Source: Lentisphaerota bacterium (GTDB lineage Bacteria > Verrucomicrobiota > Lentisphaeria > Victivallales > Victivallaceae). Taken from it: a stretch of 64,000 nucleotides of DNA. The translations under genes were made by a program, and so were the position numbers. The stretch's first letter is position 1. The number at the start of each line of letters is the position of its first letter. The stretch covers positions 28,614 to 92,613 of the forward strand of contig SUWJ01000007.1 in assembly GCA_015061545.1 (NCBI GenBank), written 5' to 3'. Under the pieces are notes generated by a model, which was not told the origin of the DNA, did not search any database, and saw only the letters and a list, made by a program, of their open reading frames with translations. Shown here piece by piece: positions 29,486 to 37,635 of the stretch.

Positions 29486-30589
29486 ATGAAGAGCAAATTA
29501 TTCTTTTCTGCCGCAGCGCTGTTGCTGCTGTCGGCAATGCCCATGGTGGCGGGGAATATATCACAGGGGATCAGCAGTATAAAATTTGACCGCCGCGCCA
29601 ACGGTCAGGCGGCATGGCAGAAGATTTATGTAGTCAATGTAATCAATCCTGCGATTCCCTACAGCGTGAAAGCTGGCGGCATACTAAAAAAAATAAAGCA
29701 GGATTTTGCTTCGGATAATGTGGAGATTCTGGCAGTATTGCCATGCAATCGCGCCGAAGCGGAAAAATTTGCGGCGTTACACACGGAATTCGATTTTCCT
29801 TTAAGCTACGACGAAAATCTGCTTGATCTGCGCAAGCTGCTGCAAAACAGCGGCGACTCCTTCAATCCTGCCAGCATATTCAACCACGCAGGTAAACTGC
29901 TCTGGAGCGGTGACCCGGTGGATTTGCCTTTGCTGCTGAAGATCATAACCGGAAAAAAGTACAGCGAGCGCTATGAGATCCGCCTCGGCGTACTTTACAG
30001 CGAGCTGCAGACTGCATTGCGCTCAGGCAGCGCCAAACTTATCGAACAGGCGGCAGACAAGATATTGCAGCTGCGGCCGGAACAGCTCAGCGCGGTCAAC
30101 GCCAAGGCTTACGCGCTGGAAATGTCGGGCAACTGGAGCAGCTTGGAAAACTTTTTCCGCAGCCGGATCAAACGTTTTCCGCAAGCGCCCGAAAATTACA
30201 TAATGTTGATCGAGGCAGCGTACCGTAATCCGACTCAAAGCAACATCGTACCGCAGTTAGCGGCGGAGTTCATGCAGAATCTCCCCGACGATGCAGAAAA
30301 CATCAACGCGCTGGCATGGAGTATGCTTACCAATCTGCCGTTTGATGTACAGGCACTTAAGGCTGCCGAAAACGCCGTTGCCCTGCTGCAGAAAAGTACG
30401 ATTGCTGCTCAGAGCAACGTTTTGGCAACCCGCGCCTTGCTGGCATATCGGCAATGCGACCTTGCCGCCGCCGGCACTTTGGCACAACAGGCGCTGCAAG
30501 CAGCAAAAAGCGACAGCGAAAAGAAGTTTCTGCAGGAATTGGTTCAATACTTTGACTATTTGAAAAAAAGCCATCCCAGCGGCGACTGA
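29486..30589 (+). CDS. exported thioredoxin-fold-like/TPR protein of unknown function
   Basis: signal peptide; TlpA-like region without CXXC; helical repeat-like C-terminal half. Confidence 0.6.
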   Translation: MKSKLFFSAAALLLLSAMPMVAGNISQGISSIKFDRRANGQAAWQKIYVVNVINPAIPYSVKAGGILKKIKQDFASDNVEILAVLPCNRAEAEKFAALHTEFDFPLSYDENLLDLRKLLQNSGDSFNPASIFNHAGKLLWSGDPVDLPLLLKIITGKKYSERYEIRLGVLYSELQTALRSGSAKLIEQAADKILQLRPEQLSAVNAKAYALEMSGNWSSLENFFRSRIKRFPQAPENYIMLIEAAYRNPTQSNIVPQLAAEFMQNLPDDAENINALAWSMLTNLPFDVQALKAAENAVALLQKSTIAAQSNVLATRALLAYRQCDLAAAGTLAQQALQAAKSDSEKKFLQELVQYFDYLKKSHPSGD

Positions 30590-30617
30590 AGCGGCAGATA
30601 AAGAGCTTGCCGTAAAA

Positions 30618-30977
30618 TCAGTTTTGACGGCAGCGGGTGATTTCCACCGCCACGGCAGTTGCCGAACCGATGGCACGGGGTTTATCGACCGTTATGGTAA
30701 CGCTCTCCAGCAGCGGAAAACGCTCCAGCAGCAGTTGTGCCGAATTTTCGGCAAAGGCTTCGATCAGCAGAAACGAACTCTTCCTGCCCAACTCCAACAG
30801 CAGTTCGGCAGCTTCCTGATAATTTACCGATTTAAAAAGGTCATCGCTGACACCTGCCGCCTGCAGCGGACACTCCATAACCACGTTGAGGATCAGCGGG
30901 CGGGGAGCCAACCGCTCGTGACTCAAAGTACCGACCACCGTCATTACGGTCAGATCACGAATAAATATCTTATCCAT
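30618..30977 (-). CDS. folB: dihydroneopterin aldolase
   Basis: MDKIFIRDLTVMTVVGTLSHERLAPRPLILNVVME...SVNYQEAAELLLE...TVDKPRAI. Confidence 0.9.
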   Translation of the reverse strand: MDKIFIRDLTVMTVVGTLSHERLAPRPLILNVVMECPLQAAGVSDDLFKSVNYQEAAELLLELGRKSSFLLIEAFAENSAQLLLERFPLLESVTITVDKPRAIGSATAVAVEITRCRQN

Positions 30978-30983
30978 ATAAAA

Positions 30984-31658
30984 TCACTCTCTTTGCGAGT
31001 TCTGCAGCACCAGCGCATCGTAATACGCCGCTGAAAAATAAGAACAAAATGGCAGATACCACAACAAACCCAGTCCGCAAGTAAGAAATACAACAGGAAT
31101 ACCTATCAGCATCAGCAGCAAATTGAATCCGAAAAGTTCCAGCTTGTGATTTTTCATCAACGCCCTGCTCCTGCTTAAAGCATCCATCATCGGCGTAGAC
31201 GGCGAATCCAGCAGGATGTAATTGACGGCGAAAAACGACAGCGATATAACAATACACGGGATCCAGCACAACAGCGCCGCTACCGCAAGCACAGCTGCCG
31301 CAATGTAGTATTGAGTTATCCCCAGCAACACCGCTGCAATGCCCAGCGGAACTGCCAGCAGCATGGGCAGCATACTGAAAAACGATGCCAGAAAATTAGC
31401 TCCGACCAGCGGCCAATAATTGCTGAACGGGTTGAAAATAACATCTATCTCCGGATCTCCGCCCCGTACGATCAACAGAAAATACCAAAGTTCCCCCGCC
31501 ACCAGCGGCATTAAAAAAAACGTTCCCAGCCCGAAGGAGAGCTGATTCACCCCTTGAATTATCCCCGCTGTAATCAGAACAACCAGCAGCGATCGCCAAT
31601 AATTCCGGCTCAGTTTTTGATTGGCAAGTTTGAAAAGCGCTCCGAAACTGATATTCAT
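30984..31658 (-). CDS. integral membrane protein of unknown function
   Basis: start at MNISFGALFKLANQKL; multiple TM helices. Confidence 0.6.
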   Translation of the reverse strand: MNISFGALFKLANQKLSRNYWRSLLVVLITAGIIQGVNQLSFGLGTFFLMPLVAGELWYFLLIVRGGDPEIDVIFNPFSNYWPLVGANFLASFFSMLPMLLAVPLGIAAVLLGITQYYIAAAVLAVAALLCWIPCIVISLSFFAVNYILLDSPSTPMMDALSRSRALMKNHKLELFGFNLLLMLIGIPVVFLTCGLGLLWYLPFCSYFSAAYYDALVLQNSQRE

Positions 31659-31706
31659 AAGCTCTGCACTCCAGATAGAAAGATTGATACTGTCAACAAC
31701 CTTTTT

Positions 31707-31735
31707 AATATAACACAGCGATTGCAACATTGCAA
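31707..31735 (-). promoter_or_regulatory. putative promoter of membrane protein gene
   Basis: minus strand TTGCAA - 17 nt - TATATT. Confidence 0.5.
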
Positions 31736-31778
31736 ATATTTTATACGCGGCGTATAACCCGCGGGAACTTGCAAATAT

Positions 31779-31820
31779 AAAAAAGCTGCCGCATGAACTT
31801 GCGTTTCAGCAGCAGCTTTT
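31779..31820 (-). terminator. intrinsic terminator after ychF
   Basis: minus strand AAGCTGC ... GCAGCTT followed by TTTTTT. Confidence 0.65.
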
Positions 31821-31843
31821 CCCGACCGAGTGTAAATTTCTCT

Positions 31844-32944
31844 TCAGACCGAGAATCTGACGTGGATCACATCGCCATCCTGCACAACGTAATCTTTGCC
31901 TTCGATCCTGAGTTTACCTGCGGTTTGGGCAGCGTTCCAGCCGCCGCATTCGACCATATCGCTGTAAGAAACCGTTTCCATACGGATAAATCCGCGGCAC
32001 ATATCCGTATGGATCTTGCCGGCGGCATCGGGCGCCAAAGTGCCTTTGGTCACCGTCCACGCCCGCGACTCCATCGGTCCTGCAGTAAAGAACGTTATGT
32101 AATCCAGCAGCCGATAGCCCGTCTGAATCACCTGATCCAAGCCGGTTTCTTTAATTCCCAACTCTTCCATAAACATTTGGGCCTCTTCCGGCGAAAGCTG
32201 ACCGAGTTCTTCTTCGATCTTGGCGCAGACCGGAATTACTTCCAAGCCCATTTCCGCAGCTTTGTCCAACAGTTTCTGCGCCAGAGGCAGATTTTTGAAA
32301 TCAGCCACTCCCGCTTCATCGGTATTGGCGCAGATAAAACCGGGCATGGTGGAAAGCAAACCGAAACCTTTGACCAGCTCAACAACTTTGGGATTGCTGC
32401 GGTCATATTCGGGGCGGCGCCCTTCGCTGAGCTGATTGGCAAGATCTTTGAGCAATTCAAACTCCAACTTGGCATCAGGATCGTTGGAACGGGCAAGTTT
32501 GGAGGCTTTATCGCGCCGTTTTTCGACCATTTCCAGATCCGCCAGCATAAGTTCAGTAGAAATAACGTCCAGATCCTCCGCCGGATCGACCCGGCCGGCA
32601 ACGTGTACCACGTCGGAATTTTCAAACACCCGCACCACATGAGCAATCGCATCCACGCTGCGGATATGTCCCAGAAACTGATTGCCCAGCCCCTGCCCCT
32701 GACTGGCGCCGCGCACCAGACCGGCAATATCAATAAATTTAAGGCTGGAAGGGACGATCCGTCCCGACTTTTCCATATCCGACAACACCTGCAAACGTTT
32801 ATCCGGCACCGCCACGATCCCGGTATTGGGTTCGATCGTGCAGAAGGGGAAGTTGGCAGCTTCCGCCCCGCCCCGGCTCAAAGCATTGAAAAGGGTGGAT
32901 TTGCCGACGTTGGGCAATCCGACCAGACCACAGGAAAAACTCAT
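31844..32944 (-). CDS. ychF: redox-regulated/ribosome-binding GTPase YchF
   Basis: GLPNVGKSTLFNAL, NFPFCTIEPN, DIAGLVRGASQGQGLGNQFL. Confidence 0.97.
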   Translation of the reverse strand: MSFSCGLVGLPNVGKSTLFNALSRGGAEAANFPFCTIEPNTGIVAVPDKRLQVLSDMEKSGRIVPSSLKFIDIAGLVRGASQGQGLGNQFLGHIRSVDAIAHVVRVFENSDVVHVAGRVDPAEDLDVISTELMLADLEMVEKRRDKASKLARSNDPDAKLEFELLKDLANQLSEGRRPEYDRSNPKVVELVKGFGLLSTMPGFICANTDEAGVADFKNLPLAQKLLDKAAEMGLEVIPVCAKIEEELGQLSPEEAQMFMEELGIKETGLDQVIQTGYRLLDYITFFTAGPMESRAWTVTKGTLAPDAAGKIHTDMCRGFIRMETVSYSDMVECGGWNAAQTAGKLRIEGKDYVVQDGDVIHVRFSV

Positions 32945-33058
32945 TTATTCAAATCCTTTTACTTTCAATTTTGATTGTTATATCATATAATAATTTACAC
33001 CATATAAAAGTTTTTTCCAACTTTGTAGAAAGATTTCAAGTTTTTTGGAGAAGCAAAC

Positions 33059-33087
33059 TTGTGAAAAGCGCTTTTCAAAGGTATATT
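33059..33087 (+). promoter_or_regulatory. putative cmk promoter overlapping a 16-bp palindrome
   Basis: TTGTGA - 17 nt - TATATT; TGAAAAGCGCTTTTCA at 33062..33077. Confidence 0.55.
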
Positions 33088-33132
33088 ACAGAACGTATGA
33101 ATATAATTATAAAAAATAACAGGAGCGGATCT

Positions 33133-33801
33133 ATGGATAAAGTAATTGCCATCGACGGACCTTCAGCTTCGGGCAAAAGCTCGCTGGCAAAAATGCTGTC
33201 GGAAAAATTGCGTATACCCTATATCAACACCGGCAGTATGTTCAGAGCCGCCGCTTTCGCAGCACAGCAGAAAAATATCAGTTGGGAGAATGAATCCGAT
33301 CTGGCAGATATGCTGGAAAAACTGAATATGGAATACAAGCTCAACAGCGACGGCGAATTCGATCTCTGTATCGACGGGACTTTTCCTGCTGAAGCATTGC
33401 GCAGCAGCGAAATTGCCGCAGGCGCCAGCAAAGTAGCAACCTATCCGGCGGTACGTCACGCCCTTAAACTCCAGCAGCAGAAGATGAAAAATCTCGGCTG
33501 GCTGGTTATGGAAGGGCGCGATATCGGTACGGTGATCTTCCCCGAAGCTCAATTCAAGTTCTTTATCACCGCTTCTCCGCTGGAACGCGCCCGTCGACGG
33601 CTGGCGCAGGAAGGCGATAAAGCCGGCGGCTCGCTGGAAGAAGTAGCTGCCGCCATCGCCGCGCGGGATGAGCAGGACAGCAACCGTCCCGTAGCGCCCC
33701 TGCGCCCTGCCGAAGACGCCGAATTGCTGGATAACAGCAGTATGACTCTGGATGAAACTTTCAACTATATATACAACAAGGTGAAAAATGCCGTACTTTG
33801 A
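33133..33801 (+). CDS. cmk: cytidylate kinase
   Basis: VIAIDGPSASGKSSLAKMLSEKL, INTGSMFRAAAF, VMEGRDIGTVIFPEAQFKFFITAS. Confidence 0.93.
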   Translation: MDKVIAIDGPSASGKSSLAKMLSEKLRIPYINTGSMFRAAAFAAQQKNISWENESDLADMLEKLNMEYKLNSDGEFDLCIDGTFPAEALRSSEIAAGASKVATYPAVRHALKLQQQKMKNLGWLVMEGRDIGTVIFPEAQFKFFITASPLERARRRLAQEGDKAGGSLEEVAAAIAARDEQDSNRPVAPLRPAEDAELLDNSSMTLDETFNYIYNKVKNAVL

Positions 33802-34210
33802 TTGTACCTACCGTGTACCCTATGCCGATACCGATCAGATGCAGGTGGTATATTACGCCAACTATCTGGAATATTTTGAACGCAGCCGTACAGAAATGCT
33901 CCGCTCAGTAGGATTCCCTTATTCGGAAATGGAAAAAATGGGATTTTTCCTGCCTGTGCGCGAAGTGAATGTGATCTATCACTCCAGCGCCTGCTATGAC
34001 GATTTGCTTACGCTGCGGTCGTGGGTCAAAGAGGCCCGCGGCGCACGGCTGGTGATCGCCAGCGAAGTACGGCGGAACGATGAAGTGCTGGTGTCAGGTA
34101 CAGTTACGCTCTGCTGCGTCAATGCTCAACACCGCGTGAGCCGTCTGCCGGAAGAAATCATGGCTGCCGCCAAGCTGCTCAGTTTGGATTCAACTGAAGG
34201 GCAGAAGTAA
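33788..34210 (+). CDS. YbgC/FadM-like acyl-CoA thioesterase
   Basis: hotdog fold signature YADTDQMQVVYYANYLEYFERSRTEMLR; overlaps cmk end. Confidence 0.88.
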   Translation: MPYFDCTYRVPYADTDQMQVVYYANYLEYFERSRTEMLRSVGFPYSEMEKMGFFLPVREVNVIYHSSACYDDLLTLRSWVKEARGARLVIASEVRRNDEVLVSGTVTLCCVNAQHRVSRLPEEIMAAAKLLSLDSTEGQK

Positions 34211-34211
34211 T

Positions 34212-35237
34212 ATGGCAGATTTTATTGATTCAAATGAACTTTATTTTTTACAGTTCAAACCGTTGTACAAACAGCGCATCTGGGGCGGCAATCTGCTGCA
34301 GAAGACCTTGCAGCGCAGCGATATGCCACAGCTTGATCCGGATCAGGAACCGATCGGCGAATCCTGGGAGATAACCGACCGCAGCGATGCGCAGAGCGTC
34401 GTCAGCAGCGGTCCGCTGGCGGGAAAAACGCTTCGGGAGCTGATCGAATACTACGGTCAGACGCTGCTGGGTGGAATCTGGCAGGGCGAAACATTCCCGC
34501 TGCTGGTAAAATTTATTGATGCCGGGCAGAAACTCTCGCTGCAGGTCCATCCTGACGAAAACTACTGCCGCGAATACGGCGACGGCGCTGAACCGAAAAC
34601 CGAAATGTGGTACATCGCCGAATGTGAATCCCGCGGGGAAATCCTGGCGGGGCTGATGCCCCGTGCAACCAAAGATCAACTCATCGAAGCGCTGAATTCC
34701 CCCAAGGCAGCATCGCTTTTGCAGCGTTTTCCCTCGCAGGTGGGCGACAGCTACTTTATTCAGGCCGGCACCGTACACGCCATCGGCGGTGGCAATCTGA
34801 TTTTCGAGATCCAGCAGAACAGCGATACCACCTACCGGATCAGCGATTGGGGCAGAGTCGATAAAAACGGCAAACCGCGGGAACTGCATCTGGATAAAGG
34901 CATCCGCGCCATCGGTTTTTCCAACCGGGTATCGCCGCGGATACCTGCGGTGATCGGCGAAACGCGCTTCAACCGCAAATTCCCGCTGGTGGAACGGCAT
35001 TGTTTCAACGTTGATTGTCTGCTTCTGGTGGAAAATTATCCCGAAAATACGGGTAAGCTCAACGGCAGTTTTCATCTGTTGAGTGTTATGAAAGGCAGAA
35101 TAAAACTGCAATCGGCAGCTTGCGGAACGCTGGAAGCCAAATTCGGCGACAGCGTGCTGGTGCCTGCCAACTGCGGGAATTATCAGATCCAGCCGCGGGA
35201 TGGATCGGCTACAGTTTTGAAAAGTTATCTGAAATAA
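34212..35237 (+). CDS. manA: mannose-6-phosphate isomerase, class I
   Basis: LQFKPLYKQRIWGG, ESWEITDR, LSLQVHPDENY, KTEMWYIAE, TVHAIGGGNLIFEIQQNSDTTYRISDW. Confidence 0.92.
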   Translation: MADFIDSNELYFLQFKPLYKQRIWGGNLLQKTLQRSDMPQLDPDQEPIGESWEITDRSDAQSVVSSGPLAGKTLRELIEYYGQTLLGGIWQGETFPLLVKFIDAGQKLSLQVHPDENYCREYGDGAEPKTEMWYIAECESRGEILAGLMPRATKDQLIEALNSPKAASLLQRFPSQVGDSYFIQAGTVHAIGGGNLIFEIQQNSDTTYRISDWGRVDKNGKPRELHLDKGIRAIGFSNRVSPRIPAVIGETRFNRKFPLVERHCFNVDCLLLVENYPENTGKLNGSFHLLSVMKGRIKLQSAACGTLEAKFGDSVLVPANCGNYQIQPRDGSATVLKSYLK

Positions 35238-35277
35238 TATTAAAGTAAATCAACATAAAACAAGGATATAACTACTG

Positions 35278-37074
35278 ATGTCGGATTTCAAATTCATCAT
35301 TGACCTTGAAGAACATCTCAAAGGTTTATTTCCGCTTAAAGCGGCGGATAACTGGCATATCGCGCCGGAAAAATGCCCCGAAACTATGGACGGGGAACTG
35401 ACGATCAACGCCTTCCGTTTTGCCCGTGTATTCGGTCAGGCTCCGGACAAACTTGCCGGCGTGATCGCAGAATATCTGAACAGCCACGAAGATGTGGAAA
35501 AGGTCGATACGGTCAAGGCGTTTATCAATGTAACGATCAAACCCGCCGCTCTCTACCGCGATACGGTTCAGGATATAGCAGCGCTGCTGGAAAATGTAAA
35601 GCTGCCCGCAGCTGAACGGAAAAAGATCCTGATCGAATTTTCCGCGCCCAACACCAACAAGCCTCAGCATCTGGGGCATGTACGCAACAATACGATCGGT
35701 CAGGCCACCGCCAGTATGCTGTCCAGAGTGGGGCACAATGTAATACCGATCAATCTGGTCAACGATCGCGGTATCCATATTTGCAAATCCATGCTCGCAT
35801 ATGAGCGCTTCGGCGAAGGTGTAACGCCCGAAAGTTCCGGGATCAAGGGCGATCATCTGGTGGGGAATTTTTATGTGAAATACGCCAGCGCACTTTCGGA
35901 GCAGATCAAAAAGCTGCGCGCGGCACGTCCCGATCTGGCGGATAAGAGCGATGACGAACTTTTCCTCGAAACCGAAATCGGTGCCGCCGCTCAGGAAATG
36001 CTCCGCAAGTGGGAAGCCAACGATCCGCAAGTCCGGGAATTGTGGCAGAAAATGAACTCCTGGGTATTGAAGGGTTTTGATGAAACCTACCGCCGTCTGG
36101 GGATTGAATTTGCCCATACCTATCTGGAAAGCGAAACCTATCTGCTGGGCAAAGATCTGATTGCCGACGGTTTGTCGCGCGGAGTCTTCAGCAAACGCGA
36201 AGACGGGGCAGTGATCGCCGATCTGGGCAAGCTGGGCAAAAAAGTGGTGCTGCGCTCCGACGGTACCAGCGTATATATTACGCAGGACATCGGTACCACG
36301 GTCAAAAAATACAATGATTACACCCCGGAAGAACAGATCTGGGTGGTGGGCGATGAACAGAATCTGCATTTCCAGATGCTTTTTGCCATTCTCAAACTGC
36401 TGGGCTTTGAGTGGTCGGATAAACTCTCGCATCTGGCATACGGCATGGTCAATCTGCCCAGCGGCCGCATGAAGAGCCGCGAAGGTACAGTAGTAGATGC
36501 CGACGATCTGTGCGACGAAATGGCCAATCTGGCTTACGCCGCCTGCAAGGAGCGCGACAACAACAATGCCGATGATGCAGAACTGCGTCAGCGGGCGGAA
36601 ATCATCGGTCTGGGCGCACTCAAATTCATGCTGCTGAAATTCAATGCCAAAACTACCATCATGTTCGATCCCTCGGCGTCGATCCGTTTTGAAGGCGATA
36701 CGGGCCCTTATGTGCAGTATGCCTGTGCGCGTATTGCCTCCATCGGGCGCAAGGCTGCCGAACGCGGTCTGGATATAAGCGCCGAAGCGGATTGGTCGCT
36801 GCTTGCCAGCCGGGAAGAAAAACTTCTGGCGCTGGATCTGAGTTTCTACCCCGCAGCGGTGCAGCAGGCGGCGGCACGGCGAGATGCGTCAGGTCTGGCG
36901 GAATACTTGTTGAATCTTGCCAAAAGCTTCAACCGCTTCTACCGTGAATGTCCGATTCTGGCGGCGGAAACGCCTCACCTGGCCTGTGCCCGCGCCCAGC
37001 TGGCCGAGCGCACCCGTCAGGTACTGGTCGATGGTTTGGCGACCATGACGATCAAAGTTCCGGAAAGTATGTGA
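35278..37074 (+). CDS. argS: arginyl-tRNA synthetase
   Basis: EFSAPNTNKPQHLGHVRNNTIGQA (HIGH-like), MKSREGTVVDADDLCDEM, C-terminal DALR region. Confidence 0.95.
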   Translation: MSDFKFIIDLEEHLKGLFPLKAADNWHIAPEKCPETMDGELTINAFRFARVFGQAPDKLAGVIAEYLNSHEDVEKVDTVKAFINVTIKPAALYRDTVQDIAALLENVKLPAAERKKILIEFSAPNTNKPQHLGHVRNNTIGQATASMLSRVGHNVIPINLVNDRGIHICKSMLAYERFGEGVTPESSGIKGDHLVGNFYVKYASALSEQIKKLRAARPDLADKSDDELFLETEIGAAAQEMLRKWEANDPQVRELWQKMNSWVLKGFDETYRRLGIEFAHTYLESETYLLGKDLIADGLSRGVFSKREDGAVIADLGKLGKKVVLRSDGTSVYITQDIGTTVKKYNDYTPEEQIWVVGDEQNLHFQMLFAILKLLGFEWSDKLSHLAYGMVNLPSGRMKSREGTVVDADDLCDEMANLAYAACKERDNNNADDAELRQRAEIIGLGALKFMLLKFNAKTTIMFDPSASIRFEGDTGPYVQYACARIASIGRKAAERGLDISAEADWSLLASREEKLLALDLSFYPAAVQQAAARRDASGLAEYLLNLAKSFNRFYRECPILAAETPHLACARAQLAERTRQVLVDGLATMTIKVPESM

Positions 37075-37250
37075 TAACAACGAACCTGCAGGCGTCCTTT
37101 CAAGTCTTAACATAACAAAAAAACATAAACTGTATTTGAAAAAATACGAATTTATGATATATTAAATGTGTGATGTTATGTTATAATTAAATCAAGTCGG
37201 AACGCAGTTGATTTCAACAGCTTCCGACAGTATCCTGAAAGGGTTGGATA

Positions 37251-37544
37251 ATGGCGAATAAAACAGCCGGAGGTGCCGTAAAGCGCCGTCGGGTCATATT
37301 GACAGCTGACTTGGGGCCGGGCAAAAATGTGAGCGTGGCGGGGAATTTCAACGATTGGGATCCCGCCGCCAAGCCGATGACCGATAAAGATGGCAACGGA
37401 GTATATCGCTGCACGCTTTTGCTTAAACCCGGCAGCTACGAATACAAGTTTGTCATCGACGGCGTCTGGTGTGTGGATACCAATAATCCGAACTTTGCGC
37501 CCAACGATCTGGGGACACTTAACAGTTTACTGATCGTTGATTGA
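37251..37544 (+). CDS. standalone CBM48/AMPK-beta-like glycogen-binding domain protein
   Basis: VSVAGNFNDWDPAAKPMTDKDGNGVYRCTLLLKPGSYEYKFVIDGVW. Confidence 0.88.
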   Translation: MANKTAGGAVKRRRVILTADLGPGKNVSVAGNFNDWDPAAKPMTDKDGNGVYRCTLLLKPGSYEYKFVIDGVWCVDTNNPNFAPNDLGTLNSLLIVD

Positions 37545-37566
37545 AGGTCAATTTTATGCAGAAATC

Positions 37567-37610
37567 AAACTCCGGGAAAGCTGTTTAACAGGCATTTCCG
37601 GAGTTTTTTG
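37567..37610 (+). terminator. intrinsic terminator after CBM48 mini-protein
   Basis: AACTCCGGgAAA ... TTTCCGGAGTT followed by TTTTG. Confidence 0.75.
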
Positions 37611-37635
37611 TTTGAACAGGAGAAAATAAAGCAAT

